A stretch of DNA of 64,000 bases, taken from assembly GCF_014901205.1 (NCBI RefSeq), contig NZ_JACNMU010000002.1:186001-250000 (forward strand), given 5' to 3'. The notes beneath the pieces were generated by a model that ran no database searches, was not told where the DNA came from, and saw only the letters and a list, made by a program, of their open reading frames with translations. Below are positions 25,472-34,125 of the stretch, piece after piece. Position numbers and translations under genes: made by a program. The DNA comes from Meridianimarinicoccus sp. MJW13 (GTDB taxonomy: Bacteria > Pseudomonadota > Alphaproteobacteria > Rhodobacterales > Rhodobacteraceae). Position 1 is the stretch's first letter, and the number at the start of each line of letters is the position of its first letter.

Positions 25472-27880
25472 ATGAAATTCACCCTCTCCTGGCTCAAGGA
25501 GCATCTCGACACCACGGCCACTGTGGACGAGATCGCCGAAACCCTGACCGATCTGGGGCTCGAGGTCGAAGAAGTCGTCAATCCCGCCGACCGGCTGGGC
25601 GCCTTCACGCTGGCCAAGGTGGTGAAGGCCGAGAAGCATCCCGACGCCGACAAGCTGCGGGTCTGTCAGGTCGCCACCGACAGCGGCGAGACCCAGATCG
25701 TCTGCGGTGCGCCCAATGCCCGCGAAGGCATCACCGTGGTGCTGGCGCGTCCCGGCACCTATATTCCCGGCCTCGACATGACCATCCAGGTCGGCAAGAT
25801 CCGCGGCGTCGAAAGCCATGGCATGATGTGTTCCGAGCGCGAGATGGAGCTTTCGGACGAGCACAACGGCATCATCGAACTGCCCTCGGGCGAGATCGGC
25901 GAGCGTTTCATCGACTGGCTGGCGGCCAACGATCCCGCCAAGGTCGACCCTGTAGTCGAGATCGCCATTACCCCCAACCGCTCCGATGCGCTTGGCGTGC
26001 GCGGCATCGCCCGCGATCTGGCGGCGCGCGGGCTGGGCACCCTGAAACCGGCCAAGGATGTCACGGTCGAGGGCACTTTCGACAGCCCCATCGGCGTGAC
26101 CATTGATGCAGGCACGCTGGATGAGGCGCCGTTGTTCCAGGGGCGGCTGATCCGGGGGGTCAGGAACGGTCCCAGCCCGGCGTGGCTGCAGGCGCGGCTC
26201 AAGGCCATCGGGCTGCGCCCGATCTCGGCGCTGGTGGATGTGACCAACTTCTTCACCTACGACCAGAACCGGCCCCTGCACGTCTTCGACGCCGACAAGG
26301 TCAGCGGCAACCTGCGGGTGCATCACGCCGAAGGCGGCGAGACCCTGACCGCGCTGGACGAGAAAGACTACACGCTGGAGCCGGGTATGGTGGTGATTTC
26401 CGACGACAGCGGCGTCGAGAGCATCGCGGGCATCATGGGTGGCTTGCCGACCGGCTGCACCGAGGAGACCGTGAATGTCTTTCTCGAAGCCGCCGTCTGG
26501 GAGCCGATCCAGATCGCCCGCACGGGACGCGCCCTGAAAATCAACTCCGACGCGCGCTATCGCAACGAACGCGGCATCGATCCGGCCTTCAACGGGCAGG
26601 CCATCGAACAGGCCACCGCGATGATCCTTGAACTCTGCGGTGGCGAGGCGTCCAAAGTCGTGACCGCCGGCGCGGTTCCGGATGTGGCACGCGCCTACAA
26701 GCTGGACACCGACCGGGTGCAATCTCTGGTGGGCATGACGATCCCGGCCGAGACCCAGCGCGCGACGCTGGAGGCCCTTGGCTTCGTGATGGACGGCGAC
26801 ATGGCGCAGGTGCCCAGCTGGCGCCCGGATGTGCAAGGCGAAGCCGATCTGGTCGAGGAGGTCGCGCGCGTGGCCTCGCTGACCCGTCTGGAAGGCAAGC
26901 CCCTGACCCGGCCCACGCCGCGCATTGCCCGCCCGATCCTGACGCCGATGCAGAAGCGCGAAAGCACGGCGCGCCGGGCGGCGGCGGCCCGCGGCTACAA
27001 CGAATGCGTGACCTACAGCTTCATCGATCAGGTCTCGGCCGAATTGTTCGGCGGCGGCAGCGATGCCACCATGCTGGCCAACCCAATCTCTTCCGAGATG
27101 AGCCACATGCGCCCCTCGCTGCTGCCCGGCCTGCTGCAGGCGGCAGCACGCAACCAGGCGCGCGGGTTTCTGGATCTGGCGCTGTTCGAGGCCGGTCCGG
27201 TGTTCCACGGTGGAGAGCCGGACGAGCAGGAAGTGCAGATCACCGGCCTGCTGGTCGGCCAGACCGCCGCGCGTCAGGTCGGCACCGAACGCCGTCCGGT
27301 GGATGTGTTTGACGCCAAGGCCGATGCCGAGGCGATCCTTGCGGCCATCGGCGCGCCTGCCAAGGCGCAGATCCTGCGCGGCATGAACGGCTGGTGGCAT
27401 CCGGGGCGGTCGGGCAAGATCTGCCTTGGGCCGAAGAAGGTTCTGGCAGGCTTTGGCGAATTGCACCCGCGCACCCTGGAAGCCATGGATGTGAAGGGCC
27501 CCGCCGTGGCCTTTGCCATCCACCTGGCCGCCGTGCCCTTCCCCAAGGCCAAGGGCGCGACCCGCCCGGCGCTGGTGCTGAACGATCTGCAAGCGGTGGA
27601 GCGCGACTTTGCCTTCGTCGTCGATGACGGGGTCGAGGCGCTGACGCTGGTCAATGCCGCTGCCGGGGCCGACAAGGCGCTGATCGAAAGCGTCCACGTG
27701 TTTGACGAATTCCGGGGCGAGAAGGCGCAGGCGCAGATGGGCGAAGGCAAGAAATCCCTTGCCATCTCGGTGCGGCTGCAACCCACCGACAAGACGCTCA
27801 AGGACAAGGACATCGAAGCCGTGGCCGACAAGATCATCGCAAAGGTGTCCAAGGCCACGGGCGGCACCCTGCGCGGCTAG
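25472..27880 (+). CDS. pheT: Phenylalanine--tRNA ligase beta subunit
   Basis: The large subunit of phenylalanyl-tRNA synthetase, 802 residues, the usual length. It begins with the family N-terminus MKFTLSWLKEHLDT. The EMAP-II-like tRNA-binding domain is at about 40-150, the B3/B4 editing region at about 210-390 (with RPISALVDVTNF), B5 and the catalytic-like core follow, and the C-terminal ferredoxin-like anticodon-binding domain covers about residues 700-802. It pairs with pheS. The 150-base gap before it holds inverted GC repeats (GCAGGGGCG and complement) but no recognised signal. A strong hairpin lies after the stop. Confidence 0.97.
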   Translation: MKFTLSWLKEHLDTTATVDEIAETLTDLGLEVEEVVNPADRLGAFTLAKVVKAEKHPDADKLRVCQVATDSGETQIVCGAPNAREGITVVLARPGTYIPGLDMTIQVGKIRGVESHGMMCSEREMELSDEHNGIIELPSGEIGERFIDWLAANDPAKVDPVVEIAITPNRSDALGVRGIARDLAARGLGTLKPAKDVTVEGTFDSPIGVTIDAGTLDEAPLFQGRLIRGVRNGPSPAWLQARLKAIGLRPISALVDVTNFFTYDQNRPLHVFDADKVSGNLRVHHAEGGETLTALDEKDYTLEPGMVVISDDSGVESIAGIMGGLPTGCTEETVNVFLEAAVWEPIQIARTGRALKINSDARYRNERGIDPAFNGQAIEQATAMILELCGGEASKVVTAGAVPDVARAYKLDTDRVQSLVGMTIPAETQRATLEALGFVMDGDMAQVPSWRPDVQGEADLVEEVARVASLTRLEGKPLTRPTPRIARPILTPMQKRESTARRAAAARGYNECVTYSFIDQVSAELFGGGSDATMLANPISSEMSHMRPSLLPGLLQAAARNQARGFLDLALFEAGPVFHGGEPDEQEVQITGLLVGQTAARQVGTERRPVDVFDAKADAEAILAAIGAPAKAQILRGMNGWWHPGRSGKICLGPKKVLAGFGELHPRTLEAMDVKGPAVAFAIHLAAVPFPKAKGATRPALVLNDLQAVERDFAFVVDDGVEALTLVNAAAGADKALIESVHVFDEFRGEKAQAQMGEGKKSLAISVRLQPTDKTLKDKDIEAVADKIIAKVSKATGGTLRG

Positions 27881-27928
27881 GGCCGGTGGTCAGCCGCAGG
27901 GCAGGTCCGGGGCATCCTGCACCGGACC

Positions 27929-27963
27929 GCGCCTGACCGCCCCTCGATGGGGCGGTCAGGCGC
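27929..27963. terminator. 15-bp stem hairpin between convergent pheT and YdcZ-like gene
   Basis: Perfect 15-bp arms, beginning GCGCCTGACC at 27929 and its complement ending at 27963, with a 5-base loop. It sits between the ends of two convergent genes and can fold in both transcripts. No clear T-run follows on either strand, so it may act as a bidirectional 3'-end structure or terminate weakly. Confidence 0.65.
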
Positions 27964-27977
27964 TGCCCCCCCGCCGG

Positions 27978-28421
27978 CTATTTCAGCGTGATCAGCGTCA
28001 CGCCGCCGATCACCATGGCCGCGCCCAGCAGCTTGGACAGGCTCAGCGGCGATTGCGCCATGCCGAACAGCCCAAGCTGGCCAAAGACCATCCCGGCCAG
28101 AACCTGGCCCGACACCAGCAGCACAAAGAACACCCCCAGCCCCAGCCGTGGGATCAGGTAGGACGATCCCAGGATCATCCCCGCGCTCATGATTCCGGCG
28201 CTCAGCAGCCACAGCGGAACGGTGCCGATCTTCTGGAAATCCGCCGCACGGCTGCCGGTCGCCAGTGCGATGGCGACCGAACTGACAAAAGCGATGGCGA
28301 AGAAGGGCACATTGGCCAATGATCCCGAGCCCAGGATCTGAGCCGACCGCGCGATCATCGGGAAATAGATCGACACGATGGCCCCAAGAACCAGGGCCAG
28401 CGTAATGGTTGCAATTGTCAT
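27978..28421 (-). CDS. YdcZ/DUF606 family DMT transporter-like protein
   Basis: A 147-residue membrane protein with five predicted helices, the half-size form of the drug/metabolite transporter superfamily (PF04657, DMT_YdcZ). Typical segments are the N-terminal VLGAIVSIYFPMIARSAQILG and the glycine-rich PRLGLGVFFVLLVSGQVLAGM. Half-size members must dimerise to form a transport path. The substrate is unknown. The ATG at 28421 follows GGAG. It ends convergent with pheT and lies downstream of a LysR gene on the same strand, which might control it. Confidence 0.85.
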   Translation of the reverse strand: MTIATITLALVLGAIVSIYFPMIARSAQILGSGSLANVPFFAIAFVSSVAIALATGSRAADFQKIGTVPLWLLSAGIMSAGMILGSSYLIPRLGLGVFFVLLVSGQVLAGMVFGQLGLFGMAQSPLSLSKLLGAAMVIGGVTLITLK

Positions 28422-28487
28422 GTTGGTCTCCTTTTCACAGCGCCAGCATGAGACAGGACACGCAGGTCACCAAGGGAAACCCGTGTT

Positions 28488-29375
28488 TCAGGCAATCTCC
28501 AGATGCCGGGCCAGCAGGTCAAAGACCAGCCGAATGCGGCGGCTGGTGTGGATCTCGCGATGGGTGGTCAGCCAGACCGGAAACTTCAGCGGCTCCACCT
28601 GCGGCAGCAGCCGAACCATTCCCGACGCCTGCCCGACGGCATCCGACATCATCAGGATGCCCAGCCCCCGCCGCACGCATTCCCAGGCCACCAGCCCGTT
28701 TTGCGAGTTCAGCTTGAAGTTCTCGCGCGCCACCGGATAGCCGAGGCCCTGCAGATGATCGCGCATCATGGCGGGATCGCCGAAACTGATGAAATCATGC
28801 CCAGCCAGATCCTCGACCCGCTGCGGCCGCCCACGGGTGCGCAGATAGTCGGGCGCGGCGTAAAGGCTGGCCGAGGCCTCGCCCAGCAGCCGCGCGACCA
28901 GATCGGGCTGGCTCGGGCGCACATGGCGGATGGCGACATCGGCCTCGCGGCGCATCAGGTCGCGAATGTCATTGACCGCGATGACATCGATTTCCAGCAT
29001 CGGGGCCTGCCGGCGCAATTCGCCAAGGATCGGCACCAGATGGTAGGCCGAGAAGATATCCGACGCGGTGATCCGCACCAGCCCGTCAATGGATTGCGCC
29101 TGCCCCGAGGCTGCCAGCGCCACGCGTGTCGCGGCCTCGCCCATGGCGCGCACCGGCTCCAGCAGGTCGGCCCCGGCGCGGGTCAGCGTCAGCGATTTTC
29201 CCACCCGTTCGAACAGCAACACGCCCAGTTCTTCCTCCAGCGCGGCCACCTGTCGGCCCAGCGTCGGCTGCGTCAACCCCAGCTTGCGCGCGGCGGCTGA
29301 CAGCGAGCCTTCCTCAGCCGTGGCCAGAAAAGCGCGCGCGCGGGTCCAGTCAAAGTTCGCGAGGGGATCTTTCAT
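28488..29375 (-). CDS. LysR family transcriptional regulator
   Basis: A 295-residue regulator with a winged helix-turn-helix at about residues 10-68, including the recognition segment SLSAAARKLGLTQPTLGRQV. The C-terminal two-subdomain effector-binding region follows from residue 90. The start at 29375 gives the standard distance to the HTH; upstream in-frame sequence is not LysR-like. It is divergent from a methyltransferase gene across a 91-base gap, the usual layout for a LysR gene and its target, and precedes the YdcZ-like gene. The inducer is unknown. Confidence 0.9.
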   Translation of the reverse strand: MKDPLANFDWTRARAFLATAEEGSLSAAARKLGLTQPTLGRQVAALEEELGVLLFERVGKSLTLTRAGADLLEPVRAMGEAATRVALAASGQAQSIDGLVRITASDIFSAYHLVPILGELRRQAPMLEIDVIAVNDIRDLMRREADVAIRHVRPSQPDLVARLLGEASASLYAAPDYLRTRGRPQRVEDLAGHDFISFGDPAMMRDHLQGLGYPVARENFKLNSQNGLVAWECVRRGLGILMMSDAVGQASGMVRLLPQVEPLKFPVWLTTHREIHTSRRIRLVFDLLARHLEIA

Positions 29376-29466
29376 GCAAATCTGTATAACGTATCCACGA
29401 ATTTCGGCAATTCTTCCGGGGTTTTCGTATGAGTATGCTGCGTGCAGACATTGCATGAGGGTTCAC

Positions 29467-30102
29467 ATGAAAGACGCTACACAATTCTGGGACGGAGTCG
29501 CGCCCGGCTACGCCAAGTCCCGGATCCGGGACATGGATGCTTACACCTACACGCTGGACCGCACCCGATCCTATCTGCGCGACAGTGACCGGGTGCTGGA
29601 ACTGGGCTGCGGCACCGGCTCTACCGCGTTGCAACTGGCCGATGGGGTCGGCAGCTATCTGGCCACGGATCTGTCCGGCGCGATGATCGGCATCGGGCGC
29701 GACAAGGCCACCGTGCAGGGCGCGGACAACCTGGCGTTTCGCCAGTGCGACGCGCTGGCCGCAGGGGTCGAGGGGCCGTTCGATGCGGTTCTGGGGCTCA
29801 ACCTTTTGCACCTGGTGCCGGATGCGCGCGCGGTTATGGCCCGTGCCCATGAGCTGCTGGCCCCCGGCGGGCTGCTGATCACCAAGACGCCCTGCCTGAC
29901 CGACCGCAACACGCCGCTGAAAATCCGCGCCATGCTGCTGGCCCTGCCGATCGCGCAACTGCTGGGCAAGGCCCCTGCGGTCAACTTTCTGAAGATCGCC
30001 GAACTGGAAGAGGCGACCACTGCGGCAGGGTTCGACATCATCGAGACCGGCAACTATCCGGCCCGGCCCCCCAGCCGCTATATCGTCGCGCGCAAGCGCT
30101 AG
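29467..30102 (+). CDS. Class I SAM-dependent methyltransferase
   Basis: A 211-residue Rossmann-fold methyltransferase. Motif I, the SAM-binding loop, is VLELGCGTGSTALQLA; motif II is YLATDLSGAMI; then comes the strand FDAVLGLNLLHLV, and the ribose-binding LLAPGGLL. The C-terminal part from LLALPIAQLLG to FDIIETGNYPA resembles the UbiE/MenG-like family, but the substrate is not identifiable. I chose the ATG at 29467 because it is preceded by GAGGGTT at good spacing; an ATG at 29455 would add MRVH. The gene is divergent from the LysR regulator. Confidence 0.85.
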   Translation: MKDATQFWDGVAPGYAKSRIRDMDAYTYTLDRTRSYLRDSDRVLELGCGTGSTALQLADGVGSYLATDLSGAMIGIGRDKATVQGADNLAFRQCDALAAGVEGPFDAVLGLNLLHLVPDARAVMARAHELLAPGGLLITKTPCLTDRNTPLKIRAMLLALPIAQLLGKAPAVNFLKIAELEEATTAAGFDIIETGNYPARPPSRYIVARKR

Positions 30103-30191
30103 GCCGGCGGGCGCGCCGGAAACCGCCCCAGGCGGGGCTTGGCGCGCCGCGCCCCCCGGTTTAGGGAAAGGCGCAGCAAAGGGAGAATGGC

Positions 30192-30641
30192 ATGGCATTG
30201 AAAGTTTACCTCTCGGGAGAGATCCACACTGACTGGCGCGAACAGATCGTCGAGGGATCCTCGGATCTGGACGTGCAGTTCGACAGCCCGGTCACCGATC
30301 ACGACGCCAGCGACGATTGCGGCGTGGCGATCCTGGGCGGCGAGGACAGCAAGTTCTGGCATGACCACAAGGGCGCCAAGGTGAACGCCATCCGCACCCG
30401 CAAAGGCATTGCCGATGCCGATGTGGTGGTCGTGCGCTTTGGCGAGAAATACAAGCAGTGGAACGCGGCCTTCGACGCGGGCTATGCCGCCGCGCTTGGA
30501 AAGTCGCTGATCGTGCTGCATGGGGCCGATCACCAGCACCCGCTGAAAGAGGTCGATGCCGCCGCACTGGCCGTGGCCGAGACGCCGCAGCAGGTGGTGC
30601 AGATCCTGCGCTACGTGCTGACCGGGTACCTGCCGGGCTGA
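30192..30641 (+). CDS. YtoQ family protein
   Basis: A 149-residue cytoplasmic protein of the YtoQ family, structurally related to nucleoside 2-deoxyribosyltransferase folds. It begins with KVYLSGEIHTDWREQI, has the central RTRKGIADADVVVVRFGEKYKQWNAA, and continues with the loop FDAGYAAALGKSLIVLH. The GEKYKQWNAAFDAGYA stretch is the best-conserved part of the family. Its substrate is unknown. The ATG follows an AAAGGGAGAA ribosome site. It stands alone between GC-rich non-coding stretches. Confidence 0.9.
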   Translation: MALKVYLSGEIHTDWREQIVEGSSDLDVQFDSPVTDHDASDDCGVAILGGEDSKFWHDHKGAKVNAIRTRKGIADADVVVVRFGEKYKQWNAAFDAGYAAALGKSLIVLHGADHQHPLKEVDAAALAVAETPQQVVQILRYVLTGYLPG

Positions 30642-30669
30642 CCCCGGCGGCGCGCGGCCCGGTCCCGGA

Positions 30670-31962
30670 TCAGGGGCAGGGCTGCGCGGCGAAGGCGGCG
30701 TGGCTTTCGGGGTATTTCATCGCCGACATCATCCACGCGACCTGGGTGTCGTCATAGGCGTTCACATATTGCCAGGCGATCTGCCCGTCGGGCGTCAGTT
30801 CCAGCGCCCGTCCGGCATCGGTTTCGGCCATCAGCACGTTGCCATTGTCCAGCATCTGGTGCTTGCCCCGGAACGGGGTGTAGAAATCCTCGCCGCCCTC
30901 GGTCGGCCAGAGGGTTGCCGTGGCCCGCGTGACCGGGTCGATCTGCAGGATGCGGCTGCCGCCCAGCAGGGTGGTCCAGCCGGTATCGGCGCGTGGCTCG
31001 GCCAGGGGGCGGTTGTCGAACAGGGTGATGGTGCCATCGGGCTGGAAGTCCGGATCATGGGCGCCGCTCATCGGTCCGGTCATCCACCATTTCAGATCCA
31101 TCGTCTGGCCGTCGAGGATCCAGATCTGGTTCTTGTTGCGCGCGTTGATCATCAGGTCGCCGGCCTCGAACAGCGGGAAGGCATCGGCCATCTCGGGGCG
31201 CAGAACTTCGACGTCATTGACGTGCAGCACATCCGTGGGCGTGTTGCGCAGCGCCGACACAATCCCCTGATATCCCGCGCGGACCAGCGGATCCTTCAGA
31301 TCCAGATCTTCGCGCAGGGCGCCGTCGTCGGGAGAAAAGCCACGCACCCGGTCAAAGCGCAGGGGCGTATCGGCAAGGCGGGGTTCCACCTCCATCTCGC
31401 CGCTGGCCGGGGTCCAGATGGTACCGTCGGGGGCAATGTCGATGGCATGATGCGGGCGCAGCGCGTTCTGCCATACGATCTCGCCACACCGGGAAATGCG
31501 CATCAGGCCCTGGCCATCCAGATTGGCCAGGATGTCGCCGTTCTCGTACAGATGCGCGCCGTGGATCAGGGTGTGGAACTTGTGGGCCTTTTCGTCGAAA
31601 TCGACCTCGAACAGGTCGATGGGCCATTGGTACAACTGCGCGCCATCGGCCGCGTAAAGCCGGGCGGTGAAATCGCCGTCGAACAGGCTGACCAGAAAGG
31701 TCACGCCGGGCTGGACCTGATCGGGCAGGGGCACGCTGATGCCGGGTGGTTGGTCCCGCAGGGGGGCCAGGTGCTGCACCGGGGCGACGCCGACCATGGC
31801 CTTGCCTTCGGCGTATAGCGTGCGGGCGGTCTGGATTGCCTGCTGGATCTGCGGATAGGGCGGCAGTTTCCAGACCCCCAGAAGGGCGCCCAGAAAGACC
31901 CCCAACACCAGACCCGACGCGATGGGGATGAAAAACTCGAAAAAACTGCGAAGTCGCGACAT
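30670..31962 (-). CDS. Membrane-anchored arylsulfotransferase-like protein
   Basis: A 430-residue protein with one membrane anchor at about residues 8-30 and a periplasmic beta-propeller. Segments such as HHAIDIAPDGTIW, HVNDVEVLRP, GAHDPDFQPDGTITLFDN and HQMLDNGNVLMAETD recur at blade spacing and match the arylsulfotransferase (ASST) family. The conserved histidines could include the sulfo-transfer histidine of ASST enzymes, but it is not certain this protein transfers sulfate. The start at 31962 gives the anchor. The next gene upstream on this strand (GST) is about 195 bases away, across GC-rich repeats. Confidence 0.8.
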   Translation of the reverse strand: MSRLRSFFEFFIPIASGLVLGVFLGALLGVWKLPPYPQIQQAIQTARTLYAEGKAMVGVAPVQHLAPLRDQPPGISVPLPDQVQPGVTFLVSLFDGDFTARLYAADGAQLYQWPIDLFEVDFDEKAHKFHTLIHGAHLYENGDILANLDGQGLMRISRCGEIVWQNALRPHHAIDIAPDGTIWTPASGEMEVEPRLADTPLRFDRVRGFSPDDGALREDLDLKDPLVRAGYQGIVSALRNTPTDVLHVNDVEVLRPEMADAFPLFEAGDLMINARNKNQIWILDGQTMDLKWWMTGPMSGAHDPDFQPDGTITLFDNRPLAEPRADTGWTTLLGGSRILQIDPVTRATATLWPTEGGEDFYTPFRGKHQMLDNGNVLMAETDAGRALELTPDGQIAWQYVNAYDDTQVAWMMSAMKYPESHAAFAAQPCP

Positions 31963-32156
31963 GACTGCCCTGCCCCTGAATGCCGGTGAAACCTTAGCGC
32001 GCGGGCGCGGCAGTGCCACCGGAAAAAGCCGGTAATCCGGATGCGCGTATTATCGCAGGTCGGGCCTGTGCGTTGAGGGCGAGCGCCCGGGCCCGGAAGG
32101 GGCAAGCCCCTTCGCGGTGCCCGGCCGCGGCCCGGCACGGGCCGGGCGGTGCAGCT

Positions 32157-32882
32157 TCAGGCGTTGGGATCTGCGGGCACGGCCCAGCCGCGTTGCACGG
32201 CGGGGCGCGCGTTGAAACGGTCGAGGTAGGCCGTGACGTTTCCAAAGTCGGACATGCCGACCAGTTCGCCCGCCTTGTAGAATCGGTCGAGCGCTTCCAG
32301 CCACGGCGCGATGGCAATGTCGGCGATGGAATAGTCGCCAGCGATCCAGTCACGATCCGCAAGCTGGGTGTCGAGCACGTTCAGAAGGCGTTTGGCCTCG
32401 GCGACGTAACGCTCGCGCGGGCGGGGGTCTTCGATCTCGGATCCTGCGTAGCGGTGGAAATAGCCCAACTGCCCGAACATCGGCCCGACGCCACCCATCT
32501 GGAACATCAGCCATTTCAGGACGTCGTATTTCTGCGACGCGGTCTGGCCCAGCAGTTTGCCCGACTTCTCGGCCAGGTAGATCAGGATGGCACCGCTTTC
32601 GAACAGGGCGATCGGCGTGCCATCGGGCCCATTGGGGTCCAGGATCGCCGGGATCTTGTTGTTCGGGTTGAGCGACAGGAACTCGGGGCTTTTCACATCC
32701 TCGGGCGCCAGCGTGACGCGGTGCGCCTCGTAGGCGATGCCCAGTTCCTCCAGCGCGATGGAGACCTTCACCCCGTTGGGCGTGCCCAGGGAATACAGCT
32801 GCAGGACCGTCGGATCGCTGGCGGGCCAGCGTTGGGTGATCAGAAACTGGGAGAGATCGGAAAACGTGCTGTGAACGGTCAT
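32157..32882 (-). CDS. Glutathione S-transferase family protein (YghU-like)
   Basis: A 241-residue cytoplasmic protein. The N-terminal thioredoxin-fold domain with TPNGVKVSIALEELGIAYEA (about residues 35-54) and the ESGAILIYLAEK segment, then an all-helical C-terminal domain, match the YghU/YfcG nu-class GSTs. These bind two glutathiones per site and reduce disulfide bonds rather than conjugating toxins. The start at 32882 has an AAGAAGGAT site; the open frame upstream is not GST-like. It lies 118 bases from the end of the TVP38-like gene on the same strand. Confidence 0.92.
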   Translation of the reverse strand: MTVHSTFSDLSQFLITQRWPASDPTVLQLYSLGTPNGVKVSIALEELGIAYEAHRVTLAPEDVKSPEFLSLNPNNKIPAILDPNGPDGTPIALFESGAILIYLAEKSGKLLGQTASQKYDVLKWLMFQMGGVGPMFGQLGYFHRYAGSEIEDPRPRERYVAEAKRLLNVLDTQLADRDWIAGDYSIADIAIAPWLEALDRFYKAGELVGMSDFGNVTAYLDRFNARPAVQRGWAVPADPNA

Positions 32883-32971
32883 GACAGATCCTTCTTCTTG
32901 TTGCCGATAACCTATGCGCAGGGGACACGAATGTAAGGTGCAGGGGTGCAGAGCATCTGTGCAGATCCGAA

Positions 32972-33015
32972 GGGCCGGCCCGGGATTTCGATTGAGTATT
33001 TCAGCCAAAGAGAAA
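32972..33015 (+). repeat. GAGTATTT tail element with palindrome
   Basis: A GGGCCGGCCC palindrome (32972-32981) followed by ATTTCGATTGAGTATTTCAGCCAAAGAGAAAG. The tail resembles those at 15491-15510 and 61365-61389 and runs in the same direction. The last part overlaps the final codons of the membrane-protein gene on the other strand. Likely a copy of the same small repeat family. Confidence 0.5.
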
Positions 33016-33642
33016 GATCGCGACCGGCACCGGGGCCACGGCGAGGGCAACGGTCAGGACAAAGCCATGCAACGAGAACAGGCGGCAGAACCCGGCGATC
33101 AGGCTGATGCCGCCGCCGCCGCCGATGACGAAGTTGCCCGGCAGGTTCAGCGCCACGGCAAGGATCACGAACCGGCACGACAGCAGCCGGGGCCGCGAGG
33201 AGCGCGTCAGGATGGCAAGGCGGGCTTCGGTGTCCAGCGGTTGCAACCGGCGCAGCAGGTCGGCCATGCGGGTCAGCCGGAGGCGCGACAGCAGCGCGAT
33301 GACGCGGGTTTCCGGCAGGCAGCGGCCGATCAGGAAGGCTAGTGTCAGCGCCAGCACCGTGCACAGGTAGATCAGCGGTGCAATCCCGGCACCGAGGGCC
33401 ATCATCAGCCCCAGCCCGATCTCGACCCCCGGAACGAAGGGGATCATCAACAGCACCACATAGGCCAGCATCGCCCCCCAGACCAGACCGTGGCGCAGCG
33501 GGTGCGCGCCCTCGGCCAATGCGCCCGGAAGATGCGCAAGCACCCAGTCGCTGGTATGCCGGGCGGCCAGGATCAGCGCCAGCAGCAGGACCAGACGCAT
33601 AAGCAGTCCGGCCCAGGAAAAGGGGCGTCCGGGGTTTGGCAT
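33001..33642 (-). CDS. TVP38/DedA-like membrane protein
   Basis: A 213-residue inner-membrane protein with five or six predicted helices. The segment PFVPGVEIGLGLMMALGAG with its Pro/Gly kinks and the following helix resemble the TVP38/TMEM64 (SNARE-associated) fold of DedA-like proteins, which handle lipid or ion homeostasis. The C-terminal half contains a polyglycine loop (VIGGGGGISL). The function is unknown. I start at the ATG at 33640-33642; an open frame extends further upstream but without family character. The ribosome site is weak. Confidence 0.65.
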   Translation of the reverse strand: MPNPGRPFSWAGLLMRLVLLLALILAARHTSDWVLAHLPGALAEGAHPLRHGLVWGAMLAYVVLLMIPFVPGVEIGLGLMMALGAGIAPLIYLCTVLALTLAFLIGRCLPETRVIALLSRLRLTRMADLLRRLQPLDTEARLAILTRSSRPRLLSCRFVILAVALNLPGNFVIGGGGGISLIAGFCRLFSLHGFVLTVALAVAPVPVAIFLFG

Positions 33643-33736
33643 GGGAACGGTCCAAAGGGTGCCGAATGGCAGCAAGACCCCGGAACCTTGCCGCAGATGG
33701 GGGGAAAACACCAGCACGGCAGCACGGGAGGCCCTG

Positions 33737-33771
33737 AAAACAACAAACCCCCGGGCGGAAGCCACGGGGGT
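33737..33771 (-). terminator. Rho-independent terminator of rpsU
   Basis: On the minus strand a stem of ACCCCCG (33765-33771) with CGGGGGT (33747-33753), extended by a GGC/GCC inner stem, is followed by TTGTTGTTTT (33737-33746). It lies 40 bases after the rpsU stop, with the stem and T-run expected of an intrinsic terminator. Confidence 0.8.
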
Positions 33772-33810
33772 CGTCATGGCGACAATGCCGCCGGTTCGCT
33801 GTCGAAAGAC

Positions 33811-34017
33811 TTAAAGAAGACCTTCGCGCTGCGCCTTTTTACGGGCGAGTTTGCGGGCACGGCGGATGGCCTCGGCCTTCTCGCGTGCTTTCTTCTCGGA
33901 CGGTTTCTCGAAATGCTGCTTGAGCTTCATTTCGCGGAACACGCCTTCGCGCTGAAGTTTCTTCTTCAGGGCGCGGAGGGCCTGATCGACATTGTTGTCG
34001 CGAACGCTGACCTGCAT
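33811..34017 (-). CDS. rpsU: 30S ribosomal protein bS21
   Basis: The 68-residue ribosomal protein bS21, a component of the small subunit near the anti-Shine-Dalgarno region. It begins [20 protein letters not shown] and ends in the basic, Lys/Arg-rich stretch typical of the family. The long alphaproteobacterial form is complete. An AGGAAGGTGG ribosome site precedes the ATG. It is divergent from coq9, a pairing common in alphaproteobacteria, and is followed by a clear terminator. Confidence 0.97.
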   Translation of the reverse strand: MQVSVRDNNVDQALRALKKKLQREGVFREMKLKQHFEKPSEKKAREKAEAIRRARKLARKKAQREGLL

Positions 34018-34069
34018 AGTGGTGTCACCACCTTCCTAGTTTAAAGTTGCATGAATCGCAGGAAGTGGC

Positions 34070-34098
34070 CGTATAGCAAAGGCCACCTATGTTGTCTA
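34070..34098 (-). promoter_or_regulatory. Probable sigma-70 promoter of rpsU
   Basis: Read on the minus strand, -35 TAGACA (34093-34098) and -10 TATACG (34070-34075) are separated by exactly 17 bases and lie about 55 bases before the rpsU ATG. Both hexamers are one or two bases from consensus, good for a GC-rich genome. Confidence 0.55.
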
Positions 34099-34125
34099 GC
34101 AGCGTCAGAGACATCCGAGGACCCC

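Noticed and set aside
29376-29466. A LysR T-N11-A operator in the methyltransferase gap
   Set aside because: Several loose T-N11-A matches exist but none has good symmetry.
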